This document shows, one piece after another, positions 1-14,200 of a stretch of DNA of 64,000 nt. The position numbers and the translations under genes are program-made. The stretch is from Brachypodius melanocephalos (taxonomy: Eukaryota; Chordata; Aves; Passeriformes; Pycnonotidae). The number at the start of each line of letters is the position of its first letter. The stretch's first letter is position 1. Location of the stretch: the NCBI GenBank assembly GCA_013398615.1, contig VZSR01001854.1, forward strand, positions 8,073,053-8,137,052, in the 5' to 3' direction. The notes under the pieces were generated by a model. The model did no database searches. It was not told where the DNA came from and saw only the letters and a program-made list of their open reading frames with translations.

Positions 1-3000
1 ATTGGAAAAGTGACTGTAATTAAGAGTTTCTGCTGCCTGTCAGAACAGTAAGTGTGAAATCCTCAGGGAGGGTTCTCTGTGCCACAGCTGTTGGCAGTCA
101 TGGTGTTTGTAGCCTGCAGGTGGGGATGCTCACCCTGGTGCTCCTGGTGTTTCAGTGCTGTGGGTTCTCTATGAGTCCTAGAAGAGTAGCCCTGATCAAT
201 TTGTCCTGTGGGTATAGATAGGGTTGAAGCCCAGCTCTTGCTGAGGTGTGTTCACCACTGATTCCTGAGCTTCATGCCTGGGTTTAAGCATCTGGATCTC
301 ACTGGTAATTACTTGATAGGTATTTGTTTAAAAAAATGAAATCTTTGAACTGCTTTTTATTCCTTCACTTTTGCCCCTTAAAATACTGCTGTTATTATAA
401 AGTAGTTTAATGACATTTTGAGGAAATTACAAGTTCAGAAATTAAACTGCTAGAGGTGAATTTTTTATTTTACTATTAAATGTATTTACTGGGGTTATAT
501 CCTAGTCTCTGATGAATAGCTTTGCTATTCAGCCATTTCCTAGAAGAAAATGTTCCAGCTGAACATTCCCAGGGGTGCAGGGGCCGGGCAAGCCCTGGTG
601 GGAGTGAGCACACCAGATGAGGATGTTTGCTGCTTCAGGACTGGATAAACCCTACCACTCTCTTTCCCCAGGTTTCCTGGCTTGCTGCTTAAGCACAGTG
701 CCCTTTTTTCACTGTCTATACGTGCTAATCAATTCATGATACAGCTGCCTTGGTGCCTCCCCAGCCCAGTGCAGACAGCAGCGTATCCCACAGCTCCAGA
801 ATTCAATACAATGTGGAAAAGGAGACAAAAATAAGTTTTATGAAAATTCCAAACCGTGTAGCTTTTCCAAGCTACTGCAAGAACTGTGCAGTTGTGCATG
901 AAGCAATAAAAAATGTTGTCCTGGCCTCCCTTTTGCTGGGGAGGAGTAATTGACATTAGGCACAATTTTTACGGGATTTAGATTCCTTTTTGTGTGGCTT
1001 CTTGTCTGAATTGCACGTTTGAATGTCTGCTGACAGCTTTCTTCTTACCTGATGGTGCAGTCAAACAGTCACCTTTCCATTTTTTTCTCTGTGGTACTCA
1101 ACTTTCCATCATTTGTTCAAGTATTGGCCTCTCCCCATGGCCCCTCCCTCCAACCCCAACTCTTTTGAGTTCTGTGGTCTCCAAGGCTGACACCTGAGCC
1201 TTTGTTCTGCTTCTGTGGAAATATGATTGTTTCAGTTTCCTCCAGATAAGTTAGGGAAAAACAGCTTTATCAAGGATATTGCTCTTCTTTGTTCTTCCCA
1301 GGCAGCATTGCTTCAGGTAGTGATAATCTTTAATAATCAACCTGTTCTGAGTCAGATCTTCCTACACACTTCCTCCTTTCTCCAAAATACATTGAGTAGC
1401 ACACAGAATACAGTGAAATGTTTAAGAAAATAGGCTGTAAATAAAATCAATTTGAAATTCATGTATCATACAAAGATAGATTCCCCAAACTGTCTTTCAC
1501 CCACACTAATTATGGGGGGGAAAAAAAGCATGTTTCTACACACAATATCTCTCCATAAGTAAAAAGTTTCCATCATAATGAGCTGTTAATTAAAGCTCGT
1601 TAGACTACTAGGTATTATGATTCTGATAAAGTTAATATTAAAAAAAATAAATTGTTGTTTACTTTTGACTGATCTTGAGACAAATTTAAATAGATATTTT
1701 TAATTTCGTGTAATGGTTACTCTGAGGTATTCCCTAGAGCTATAAAATTGTCTATGAAAAAATATATAATCTTATTGTCAATATATAGAAAAAATGAAAA
1801 TCCTGTATGCTTATTATGTCTTTTATCTCAATACTAAATCTTGCAGAAATAAAAGCCCAGGAGAGCTGAATTCATAATTTGGAATGTTATACAAATACAA
1901 CAAGTTAGAACTTCTACTTCCACAGTTAGAAGTGGAAGAAGCACTTCATGCTAAAATAATGAAAACACATTGTAAATATGACTAATTGTTTTCCATGTAG
2001 AAGTTGTTGAAAAAGAAGTAGGCACAATGAAGCAAAACAATGCTAAGAGAAATAAATGCACTGACTAGGAAGATACTTTGGTAAGAAGTGTTTTCAAAGG
2101 CTCAAGGTTCTGAGAAAAGCTCGAGCAGTCTTTCAGAGAGCTCAGACAGTTTTTGACTTCAATATGCAAATAGCTTTGTGCTGTTAACAGAAGCTAAGCT
2201 ACTGATAGAATAAAGGGTATATTTCATGCACGTCCTCCAGGTGAGTTCTCACAGAGCAGAAAGGGCAGCTGGCTGAAGACATGTGCCCTCTAATGTCTGT
2301 GTTAGATTCAATTCATTATGTTCTGCATGTAATCCAAAATGTAGTTGTGAGAGAGATTAATACCCTGAGCCAGGTAGGCTCCTTTTTCTATGCAAGGAAG
2401 ACTTCATTTCATTAGGGGAGGAACAGAGCAGAATGGGAAAACCTCCTCTTGCAATTGTTCAAGATGTGCAGGTACTAATGTGAGATTTATGCATAATTCA
2501 CAGGACTGCAGTCAAAAGTGCATGGCATTGCTAGCAGGGGAATCTGCTGAATGAATAAAGTAAGTGATAGAAATATTGTCTCTGAATGTGTTCTAGAGAT
2601 AGATTCAGATTAAAAACTGATGGCCATAATACAGGGAGCAGTCATGACTATGAAGGGAAGACAGAGGGAGAAAATTGGACCAGAAGTACCCTTAATTTTT
2701 TCTAGAATCTGTAGGTTTTTGGATAAATAAAGCGACTTTGTGCAAATGGCCACAGAGATTTACAGAACAATGGAAAATTAATCCCTGAGGGATGATAAAA
2801 AATCAGTAATATAGGTTTTTCTGCTTGAAGTACTGATTTTAATAGCAACTTGTTGGATTAGTATGTTGCCATCGTATGTTTCTGGTACTAATCCAACACA
2901 AGCATCTGTTTTGTGTTATCAAGGGTTTGCTGACTAAGGCTGAAATTGGAAGCACCTGGGACAAGTATATTATTAAAGAATGCAATGGAAATTGGAAGAG

Positions 3001-4657
3001 TATGTTTGAAGATTGTGCACATCCCTGTGTCACTCACTGAATATAAATAAATATTGCTCTTCCTCTTCTCCAGTTCTGCTCTCTGCCTCTTCCCAACACC
3101 TTTAGGCTCACCCTTCAGGTCATGCTCTTCAGCTCTTTCACTACTCTGCACCTGGGGAACTTTCCTGGCTGTTCCCCGGAGCCTGGCTTGTGCTCCTTCC
3201 TTCCTTCTGTTAGCTAGAATGGCTGCCCTGGGGGAGCCCATGGGGATCATTTTTCTCCTGTGTTCTCCCTCTAAATCCCCTGTGACACTTCTGCCTCTTT
3301 AAGCTTGGGAAACCTCAGGATGGTAAGGATGAAGTGGGTTGATTGTTTGTTTGTTTGTTTTAAATACAGCTCTGCAAAATGCTAAAAGCAGGTCATGTTT
3401 TTCATGGCAAGTTAGTCTTCATAAACTTCAGCCAAAAATATGTAAATTCCAAAGTGCTATTGATGTGGGGGCATAGTGAAGAAGTAAATTCCTAGTCAGT
3501 TTGGTATGTGCAGCTATGCAATTAGACCTTACAGATGGAGTAGATTATTCTCCCATCAATTTTTTTGGTTACTTTAAAATAAGCAGTGTGAAAAAACTCT
3601 TAGCTGGTGTTTGTCTTGCTTCTGAAGAGATTTACTCTTGCTTTGTGTTGGGGTTTGGCTTGCACTTTGCATACAAACTGAGGTGACTTAACACAGCAGA
3701 CTTCATTCATCATGGCACATCATAATTGAGAAACTATGTATTTTTTAAAAGGTATGTTACAGGTGCCCTATAGGTTGTAAAAAAAGATGTTTGGTCTGTT
3801 TTTGAACTTGTTTGCTTGAGGTTTTATCACAAGTACCTACATAGACATCAGTGTATCTACATCATGCTTAAATTAACATAAGGTGGAGAATAAGCAGACT
3901 TTTACAGAAAGCTGTAGTGAATGCAGGTCTTTTCTTTGAGAGAACTTCATGGGACATGTTGTGGCCATTTTGTACTATTTTAAGAAGTCACAGTGAATAC
4001 TAAAATGTCGTTTTTGTAAATAAGCTTGACTCTCAAGGCTGGGAGCTTCAGTGGCTCCCTGAGGCCAGCTGGGCTGGCTACCTCTGAGCATGAATTCCTT
4101 GACCAGTTCAAAATGGTCAGGCTCTGATCTTTTTGCTCATTCATCTATGTTTTGTTCCATGGCTTTGAAATTCCTTATCAGAAAGGAATTGGCATTACTG
4201 CAGTGGTTCAGTTAGTGTATGGGGAGCTCTTTTCCTATGGCAACAAAATAGGTGAAATCTCACTTCTCCCTTCCCTCTTTTTTCCTTGCTAGTTATTCTG
4301 TCCTTCAAGGACAAGCCTAGGACTTGCTGGCATGTATATCACACTCTTTTGAGTAAAGCTATGGCAGTAAGTAAGAGACTAAAATAAAGTTTGAGGGGAG
4401 AAAAAAAGTAGGGGAAAACAGTGTCTCTGAGCATGGCAGCTCATACTTGTTCTATCAAAATTAACCAGTGAGATTAAACCAGCTTCAGTCATCATGTTTT
4501 CTTTCCAAATTCTTTGTTTCACAGGAGACTGTGCAGCACAGAGGTGATGAAAAATCAGGAGTTAGAGTGGAAGCACCTTTCCAGCCTTTACTTGGTGGCA
4601 GTGCAGCACAGTGGGGTGTCTCCTTGCTTCAGACCTCAGTGCTCCCCTTTGAAACGA
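1..4657. other. Unclassified AT-rich non-coding DNA
   Basis: No gene or interspersed repeat is recognised. Open frames stay at or below 120 codons; the longest (2888-3250, minus) covers a short GC-richer patch at about 3060-3300 and has no recognisable motif. The only clear structure is a short TTTG run near 3.34 kb. Ancient, diverged repeats cannot be excluded by eye. Confidence 0.5.
3342..3361 (+). repeat. (TTTG)n microsatellite
   Basis: About four TTTG units followed by a T-rich stretch. It is short and likely of low polymorphism. Confidence 0.8.
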
Positions 4658-4662
4658 GGGAT

Positions 4663-5227
4663 TGTCATGGTTTCACCCCAGGCAGCAGCCAAGCCCCACA
4701 CAGCTGCTCACTCACTGCCCACCCAGCAGGATTGTGGAAAGAATTGGAAGGATAAAAACAAAAGAACTCCTGGGTCAAGATAATGACAGTTTAACAGAGA
4801 GAGAAAGAGCTGTGTGTTACAAGCAAAGGGAAACAAGGACTCACTCTTCCCCACGGGCAGGCAAGAGTTCAGCCACCTCCAGGAGAGCAGGGCCTCCTCA
4901 CGCATAATTTTTACTTGGGAAGACAAACACCATCACTCCAAATGTCCCCTTCTTCCCACTGTATATACTGAACATGATTTCTTATGGTCTGGAATATCCC
5001 TTTGGTCATTTGGGGTCACCTGTCCCGTGTTTCCTCCCAAGCATCCACAGGCCCCTCGCAGGCATGGCAGTATGAAAACCAGCAGAGGCCTTGGCTCTGG
5101 GCAAGCCCTGCTCAGCAATAACAAAAACATCTCTGTATTATCAACCCTGTGTTCAGCACAAATCCAAAACACAGCCTCATACCAGCCACTGACAAAAATT
5201 AACTCTATCCAAGCAAAAACCACCATA
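4663..5227 (-). mobile_element. Solo LTR, avian ERVL-like family (copy 1)
   Basis: About 565 bp that align along their whole length with the LTR at 59530-60115, in the same orientation. The plus-strand left end begins TGTCATGGTTTCACCCC and the right end is a decayed form of the family's usual terminus. Read on the minus strand it has the order expected of an LTR: terminal TGTC-like end, a TATA-like site near 4961-4969, then a degenerate poly(A) signal (GTTAAA instead of ATTAAA, near 4789-4794). No retroviral internal sequence flanks it, so it is a solo LTR left by recombination. Flanking 5-mers (GGGAT left, TGGAA right) match only partly, and the copy differs from copy 2 at roughly a quarter of positions by eye, so it is old. 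Family assignment is from memory of bird LTRs, not a database search. Confidence 0.85.
4961..4969 (-). promoter_or_regulatory. TATA-like element of LTR copy 1
   Basis: The plus strand reads GTATATACT, so the minus strand reads AGTATATAC. It sits about 260 bp inside the LTR's 5' end in the transcribed orientation, where this family keeps its TATA box. The poly(A) signal downstream is mutated. Activity is unknown. Confidence 0.45.
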
Positions 5228-8200
5228 TGGAAGTTGTTACCTTCAGGAGCCATACTGAGCTTCATCTCTGTTCCCCTCTGAAACAGTATTTTGAAACAGC
5301 AATGTGATCAAATGTATTTGTAGGCTGTATCTTTTTATTTGACAAGTTTTCTGATTGAAAGGGACTTTGATCTCATTAGTGTGTGATTCCAAAGGAACAA
5401 AAGGATAAGTAAGTGGTTCTGTGTTGAAGGAACTCAGGTAAACTGGTACAGGCCTAAGACTTACCAGCGGACTGTCTAGTGTTTGTTTCTAAATATTATT
5501 TTTATGTAATAGTTGATTTAAAGAAAACTACATTAGCCACTTTTGAGTAACACTGACTGTATGCAACTTCCAAAGCCAAAATAGGCAGTCAAACCTACTT
5601 TGCTACTTTTCCTTTTGTCGCCTCCAGCAGACATCTGCTCTTCAAAACTGCCTTCACTGGTGCCTAGAGACCCCCATGCGAGAGCAGATACACAAATGGT
5701 CCTGTGTGGTCCCTGACGCTGTGTGTACGTGCAGGTGCACACCCACACCCCATTTGTGCTCAGAATTTTGTGCACACAGATACACAGGACAGGGCACTTG
5801 TGAGTCTAGGGTCACAGATCCCACCTTGCACACTGCTCCCATGGATGTCTGCTTTTGAAAACTTAGTTTCTAAGCTTTGGAAATTTAAAGGAAAATGAAG
5901 CAATGATTAATGACAATCCTAGTTTCCAGAGTCCCAGTCTATTTCTTAAATTACTGTAACGTGTCTCTTTTCCAAAATGCAATTTTTTTTTCACAGTTTA
6001 ATAAGTTCTGTTTTCTCTCTTTTTGGTAGCAAAAAAGTACCTGTGATTTTCCAATTTCTCTATAGTTATCTTTTGTTTTACTTCTTCTGTGGCTGGCTTA
6101 CTGTTTTTTCCTGGTAGGAATGCAAAGTTATTTAGCCTTTGTTGCCTCAGCAATTAAAAAGCATTAGGTCATGCTCCAGTCTTACTTCCCTTGGGTCTCC
6201 TCTTCAGTGCTACTGAGATGTTTCCAAATATAATGGGTAATTGTCCTGTGTTAAGACAGATGGATTCATTGTGACAGCCCCGTGCTTGCTTCTTCATAAT
6301 GAGTGGATTTTAAATAATTTATGGACAAAAATGTGCTCCCTTGAAATTTCTGGCTGTACCTGTCTCCTTGACATCTTAATGAAGTTTTGATTAGTTGAGG
6401 ACATGTTAAATGTGAGCCAGGAAACATCAGAACCAAAATCAGGAGGGAGAAAGAGAACAATATTGCATTGCTAAGACATTTAACTGCTTTAGTTCTCCCC
6501 AAGTTTACAAGAAGCCAAGCTAGTGTCCACTCTGACCAGATCTTTATTTGGCATGTGCATGCAGGGTAAGGTGGCCCTTTCCTGCATGTTTTGCACCAAA
6601 TCCCTATCCTGTGCACCTACCTGTGGTGGCAGAAGCAATAGAATTGAGTTTTATGGGTTGCTTTGCTGCATCTGACAGTCTAAATCCTGTTGTTCCTGTC
6701 TGAAAATTCAGGTTTATATATATGGAGATTTCTCTTTTTTTAACTTCTAAAAATCTCTCTGGGATGAATTTTTGCTGGTATATAAAACTTCTCCAGCAGT
6801 AAATTTAATTAAAGTTTGCTTTACCATCTCCCTGTTGTGAAAAGGTCCCAGGACTGCCTTAATCAGCTCTGTATGATTATACAAAACCAAAAATATCACT
6901 ACTCTAAGACATCCACCATGCTTTTGTTAATTGCCTGACAACCTCTGAGGTTTTCTATGAGTAGATTACTGATTGGCTTTTGTGTTGATGATTTTGCCTT
7001 TTTACTACACCTTCTTGGGAAAGAGAATCTGATCTGATCGTGGAAACTGTCCCAATGGGAGCTGCTGGTGAAACTACGAAACAGAGAAAAATAATGTTTT
7101 TAGAGATGACATCAGGCAATGAAAATTATGTACAGTGTAAATAACTTGACACTGTGCAAAGAAAATGGATACAAATTTATATGCAAATGTCCAGCTGTGT
7201 CCAAAAATGAGAGATCAGCCATAAATTCAAGAGAAATACCCCTCTCAGTAAATTTGTTGTTTCTTTTCAGACACCATCAAGTAGAGAGATGATGAACTGT
7301 TCCTGCCAAGTTTCAAGGCTACTGCATGTTGTTTAAAAAATAGAATTTTGACAATTCAGAACTGTGGGCTTTCTTTTTCTCTGAGCCAATCCAAATTGAT
7401 TACTTTCCAGAAACTGATGTGTCAAAACTTTTATTTTGGATAAACCAGCAAATCAGCACTTGTCTGATGGTATTGGTCTGCCTGAGAAGCCAGTTCCCAG
7501 TATGTAAGTAAAGAAGCTGCCCCTGCATCAGTTGTTTGTGAGAAAAGTGACCCAAGAGCTCTGTGGCCATTCCAGGATTTCTGATCTGTGCAAGAGGTAG
7601 GCTAAGAGGACTGACTGGTTTGTGCCATGACCTCAGGGATTTTTTGGTTCTGACTGTGGTGTCAGGACTCACAGAGCTGAAAACTGGACTGCATAGTGAA
7701 GGTACTGAAACTTTATTAGATCCACAAAGTTTTGTGAGCTCCCAGGCATAACCTGAACAAAGGAAAATGAGTTGTCAATGTAATCAAAAGTATTTTGGAA
7801 TACTGGTTTCTCTTCTGGGCCTCTTATCATCCATTGGATTTTTCTTTATGATTTGTCTTTGTGACTAAAATTATATGTTTATGGAAAAATCCCAACTTTG
7901 TCAATTAAGATTTCTTTTTCTCCTGTGGGAAACTTGTCATCACTCAAAACATTACAGAAATTTTAATTTCACTGTCTAGATTTGGTCAGTCAAGAATTCT
8001 TGCACTGTGCAGGTACCTGGCAGGGAGACAGAGCAGTTGTGAGATGGAAGCTTTACAATTTGCTCTAGATCTTCTCAAATTCCTCGTGGAGACCCAGTAG
8101 TTTCAAGCTGATCCCATAGCTGACCAAGTCCCTTGAAGGTTCTACTCCGTTCTTCTAGTGCCATTGCTGAACCATGTCAGTGAATCATGCCACAGGCCCT

Positions 8201-11200
8201 GCTGCCCTGTACATTCCTGCAAGACTCTGACTTCTCCTCCCTGCCAGATTAGTCCAGCAGCAGCCAAGTGTGCTGGTGCTTTCATAAATGTTTTCTCTCA
8301 CTTGTGACCTGCACAAGCTGTTGTCTTAAATGAGAGACTTGATATTCTTAGAGAAGAGAGGAATTAGCTGGCTTTTCTTTTGTTCACCTTCATGTGAAAT
8401 ATTTGTAGTTAAAAGCCCAGATCTCACTCATTCAAATGGAGAGATACTAACTTAGTGTGTATTAAGCAAATAAGCTGAGAGTAAGAACCAATAGGAGTGT
8501 TTTTTTCTTGTTTAAATGTTAGCTAGCTCAGCTTAAAGGTCACTTCTTCCATCCATTTTTGCTTAACAAGTTGTTAGAGATACACACAGTTTCTTGAAAT
8601 GGAAAGTAATGACTCTTTCCATGTTATGCAGTTATAATCTGTACTGCCCTCAGAGATCTCCGTCTTGCTTTGTCTGGATTTCTAGCTGTGAACTGCAGAA
8701 TAGCAGTAGAAAGGAGTATGGAGAAGCTTCTCACACTTAAGTAAGGGGTCTTTGGGCATCAAGCCTGTGGAGCTTTTAGGAGAAGCAGAAACACTGGTCA
8801 CCGTCCCTCAGGATGTCTTTTGATAGTGTTATAATTATCTCAAAATGCATTGCACCTTGAAGCCATGCTGCACAGCAGAGAAGTTAGGCTTTGGTAATGA
8901 GGATGACAGAGATCAGTAGCTTTCCTCCCACTCCTCTCTGGTACTCTTCTGCTAACTTCCCACGTTCAGGCTGCTGTCTCCAGGGATTGTGTTTGTCAGA
9001 GTCTGCCACAACCTACAGCCAGCTGTAGATGTTCCCTTTACACATCTAGATCCAAAAGTTTGTGCTGGAAGTGGGAGAACTTATTTTTCTACTTTGGAAT
9101 AGCTTTGCCTTTTGGTATTGGAATGCGACAGTTCTCAAAAATACCTTGCTTAAGTTTCTTTCCAGAAGCATTGTGATTTCAAATAGTCTGTATTGTTTTA
9201 CAGCTGGTTAAGGTTCTCTTGACCTCAAATGCAAGGTAAAGTAGCCTATGGACTACACGTAGGCCGAGGCTGGCTCAAGACTTTAGGTGAAGCATGTGTC
9301 TTTACACCTTTTAAATGTAATATGGATCAGTCCAGTCAGCTAAATTGAATTACACTATCTGATCAATTAATCAGAATAGGGAGACTTGAGGTATTTCTGT
9401 AAGGCAAGGTACTGTATGTCTGACGGTGTCAGCTATTTCTGTTGGTGAGCTGCAGTAGATTTCTCTGACAAAGCCACTCCACTGTTCTTTCTGCAAACTT
9501 CTACCTAGCCATTGTGTCTGAGAAAAAGGGCTGAACTGCATCTTTTTCCCAGGACAGGCAAAGGTTGAACAGGAGGTTCTTATCACAAGAACATAAAACG
9601 TAAAGGATGCTGTCTTTAATTACAATAGTGCACATTCTGATTCACTTGGTTGGAGCAAGAGAGTGCTGTGGGTGGTGGAGCATCCCAGACTATTACGAAC
9701 TTAGAGCTTTGATAAGAAAGGTGTGTCTTTATGTTTCGTAAATATCTGTCATGTAGACTTTCACAGCAAGTGACTATTCCACTAATGGAGAAATCAGATA
9801 TAACAAACTGTTTTCTCTTTCAAACAGCATCTGTGAACTAACATTTTTTTTCTTCAAAGGCAGCAGTATAACATGAGGAGGCAAGAAGATCCTTTTGACA
9901 TTTTTTGAATGTTACAGGAGTGTAGTAGCAAGGTGAGGTTTGCAGTGTTTCAAAGCCTTATTTGTTCTTCAGTATCTATTTGTCTCCTGTCTTTGTGCAA
10001 AGAGGCAAGGGAAAAAGTAAGCCTTTAAGTATTTTAAAGCACACATTTAGGATTCATTTCTGAGAGAACATAATCCTAAATGTCAGACAGTGTTTGATTG
10101 TTCTCTGTAAAATCATCATTAAGGATTAGCCTCATTTGATATTTTAAGCACTTAGATCTATCCAAAGAAAGCCAAGCAAAGAATTATCTAGATTTTTTTA
10201 AAGTTTATCTTTATCTGTAAAAAATGTTGTCATGCAATTTTTGAATGCTCTTATGCAGGCTGCATTGAGTATTAGTATATCCAAAGCATATACAGGCCTC
10301 ACTTTTACTTCTCCTTTTATGAAAGTTTTAGGAAACCTCCTAAAATAATATTATAAGGCATCACTAAAGCTCTGCTACTCGTTTCATTAGTAACCAACCA
10401 GCCTAAACAAGTTCCTGATGTCTTAAACTGTGTTGTCTAGCAGTGTTTGGAACCACAGTCAGACTACAGCTGCATCATGCTATGAGGCATAGAGCAGAGA
10501 ACCACTTAGATAAATTTTCTGCCTCTCATGGGTTCATGCTCATAGCTGGCTTTTACAGAAGTGCCATTTGGAAAGTTGTCTCCAGCTGTGCCTATGTGTA
10601 CAGCAGGGAGACTCAGTTCCCGCTCACAGCACTGTCCTTGCAGGTGTCTGTAGCCAGACACAGAGAATTTAAACAGGAACTTCCAGAGATTAAAACAGAA
10701 TAACTGCTGAAACTTCCTCCAAAACCTTAATCCAACCAACCACCCCTGCCAACTTTCTTCAGCTCAGATAAAAGGTCTACATGTAGTCTGTGACATTCCC
10801 TGTGCTCTGGGAATTGTGTAAAGAAGTGCATTAGTAGTACTCTCCTGTGGAGGGCCTGGGCTGTGTTCTCAAACTCTGCAGACAATGGACATAGCACAGA
10901 AAATTAGCAAAGGCAGGGGCTTAGTCTAGTCATATGCTCAATAAACTCTGAGAAAGAGAAGATAATAAAAAGTTTTTCATCTCTACCTTTCTTTTTTCCC
11001 CCTCATTTAAAAAACCCTGTAATTGTCAAGGCTGTTTTATGATATTATAGGAATGATTTTATCATATAAATTACATTCTACATAGAAGAATGATAGAAGA
11101 ACATAATTTCTTACAAGGATTCAATTCCAGAATGTTTTAATTCTTTGTTATGGCAGGTATGAGTACATGCTGAGGCAAGATAACCACTTAGTGGTATTAT

Positions 11201-14200
11201 TGTTTGGTATAACTTTTCTACAAGAGGTCACAGATGAGGACAGTTTTGGTTTGACATGTTTTTGGTTTTGGTTTGGAGTTTTCGTTTATCATTGGTTAGA
11301 AGCATTTTTTTAGTTGTGAAATGGCTTCAAGATATCTCAAGATTCCTATTTCCTACTGAGGTAATTAAGAGAAGTAAAAAGATTTGGAAACCTGTCACTG
11401 TCCTCTTCTCTGACAGTAGTCTTGTTACTTGAAGGAAGTGGTTTGCAAATAATATCAAGTGTAAATTGAGCAGAGAAGGTCCCTTGATTGCAGCTCAGTC
11501 TGATTTTTCTAAATCTTCCACATGAAAAGCTTGTGCTGCTCTGACTGACAGGGCAATTTCAGCAAGTAATGAGTAAAGATGGATGCTCCTGAGCAGTTAA
11601 TCAAATTTCTCTTTGGCAACACTCTCTGTCAATATTTGAGGCTGTCATTTTAATTGTTTCAGATTCCAGGTGAAGGAGGATCATAGCCATGGACTCCCCT
11701 TCCGCTAGATGATATAAAACTTGGTGATAGTAAATAGATGCTCAAAGAAGAAGTGGATTTGAAGTATATTCTCTTAATGAGAATCAGTGTGCTTCCAGCT
11801 TCATCAGAAGGATGTTTGCAAATGGCTTCTGCTCATGCAAAGTTGGTTGTAGACCAGGTACAGTTGCTTGCTGCAACTGGAAAAAATGCAAGCTAAAGCA
11901 ACCATAAGCTAAAATTCTTGCAAGTTGTTTTCTTCATTTCGGAACAACTTTGTTCTGAGACGTCTTCTCAGATCTTCTGTCTTTCCACTTTGTATTCCTC
12001 CTTACATATGCAATGTCCCACTGGCATGAGTGAAGGAGAGCTAGCTCAAACCTCTGCCTGGCTCTGAATTTGTTTGGATCTTTTCATTCTTTCCAAGTGG
12101 ACAGCTGACCTTGGAGGGAGTAACAGAGATCTGAAGCAGCAGTGCAGTAATTCAGCCTAGTTCTGTCAGCAGTCTCCTAGATAGCAAAACCTGACAAATC
12201 TTACTGCCAGCATTCAGAATTAGTCTCTGGAAGATCCTAGCTGACAACAATGCATGACATGCATGAGATGCACAGCCTTTGCTTTGTATCAAGGTAGAAC
12301 TGCAAGCAGATAGTTTGTGCTCCTACACAGACATGGGTTTTCCTATGTGCTGCAAATATCTTGTTGTTTAATTCTGTATACACATGAATATGTATGCATA
12401 AGCTCAGAAAAGAATCACAGAATGAAGAAATCTTCAGGAGATGGAGTGGAAAGCATGACACAGTGAGAATGCCAAATATAGTCTTTTTTATGTGCTCATT
12501 TAAAACACACTTTATCCTGTACAGCTTTATATACTTCTTGTGTTTATGCATGCTTGTGTGTGGGCATGCATACATATATTTTATCTGTATGTGTGACTTT
12601 ACTTACTACAACTTGACGTGTGATGTTGCAATTTTATGGCTGAAAATGGCAGAGGAAATGGAAGCATCAAGAGGAAGAAGGTAACAGATACAAAAGCTCC
12701 AGGAAACTCTTATGAGACATGGGAAGATACAAACAGCATTCTGTCACTATTCAGCACCTGATCTTTGTTAGCAGTAATCTATAAATCTGTCTGAAACACT
12801 AAGGGTTCATGTATTTTTGCCCAGCTATACCCCACAGCACTGTTAGAATCAATTTGAAGACAGAAGCTACCCCTAAGAAAGAGGTGGCGAGGGTCAGATC
12901 TGGCTTGGTGGTTTGTTGTGTAATAAAGCATGGTTATACATTTAAACTTTTATTGCTGGCATTCAGAACCACTCAGGCAGACAGGTCATAGAATTTCATG
13001 AATGTATCTATGGTCCTCCTAATCCTCCTATGGATTTCACCCCACATGTTCTGAGTGTCTGTGATGTGTTATGTTGATTGTATTGTGTTGGGATTGCACC
13101 TGAAGGGAGAATGGGGTATGTTTAAGGTTGGTATATTTTATGCTTAGTTTTTGTTGTCTCCAAATGAATGAATGCTCTCACAAACCATGCAAGAATTCAT
13201 TTTTAAGGCTTTCATCTTCTCAAGAATGAGAATTTCAGTGTGTGAGCAGAAAAGCAAAACCCAATATTCACTCTTTTCCACTATATAAACCTTAACATCC
13301 TTTTCTTGAAGACAGACTATTTTTCTGCTGTCACACTTCTTTTGTTCTTTCTTGCTCTTTACATCTAACATCCAAGCCCTCAGCTTAAGGTTGTAATATC
13401 ACAGTAAAAATATTTAACTTCATACACTAAAAGCTTTTTTGCATTTTATGGCCAACCAAAGCCAATGGAATTAGATTGTCAAGTGAGCAGCTCCCAGCAG
13501 GGTCAGAAAGCACACCAGATCTTTTATCAGACATTTAATCACCTAAGTTTGATTTCACTCATGAAGGATTCTAGATGAAAAGCTCATTTCTTTTACTGAA
13601 CCTTTCTGTGCAGACACCAGTGTGGCAGTCCTTGCACTTTGGTGTGGATTGACCACTTTACTAATGCCCATGTGTGAAGGGGTCAGCAAGAGAGGAAACT
13701 TTAAGATAACTTGCAGCTTGGAATTGAGTGTTTTATCTGGCCCACTTTGAACTTGATGCTATGTCAGGAGATATGTTTCTTCTTCAGTTTGGTATGGTAG
13801 CATCTCACTGGCCCTGGACCAAGTGTTGACAGAACTGTAAATAAGCTGAGATACTGAGCAGGGAACAAAAGTCACTATGGCACAAGTGTGTGTGATGAGA
13901 GAAGTGAGTCTCTAGCCGGTGCTCACAGGTGCACACGAGTGATCAGCATTTTGTCTAACTTCTCAAGACTTGACAGATGGTGAAGTGCTTGTGCAATGAA
14001 GATTCATCCCTGGAACATTTGTTCAGAGAAGGGGAATAAATATTTTTCAGCTGAATATCCCTTTGAAATGCAAACCATTATCTTTGCAGGCTTCAGTTAT
14101 CTCCTTTATGAGCCTGTCTCTGTAACAATTCTTCTCAAGGAATGTACCAAACAGTGGATGAGCTCTAGATATATAAAAGGCATACCACAATCCTTTAAAA

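Noticed and set aside
4814..5281. 155-codon plus-strand frame as a host gene
   Set aside because: It lies almost entirely inside an LTR and antisense to it, with no known domain.
10720..10760. TCCAACCAACCACCCCTGCC resembling a CR1 3' end
   Set aside because: Only about 20 bases are similar, with no further CR1 blocks on either side.
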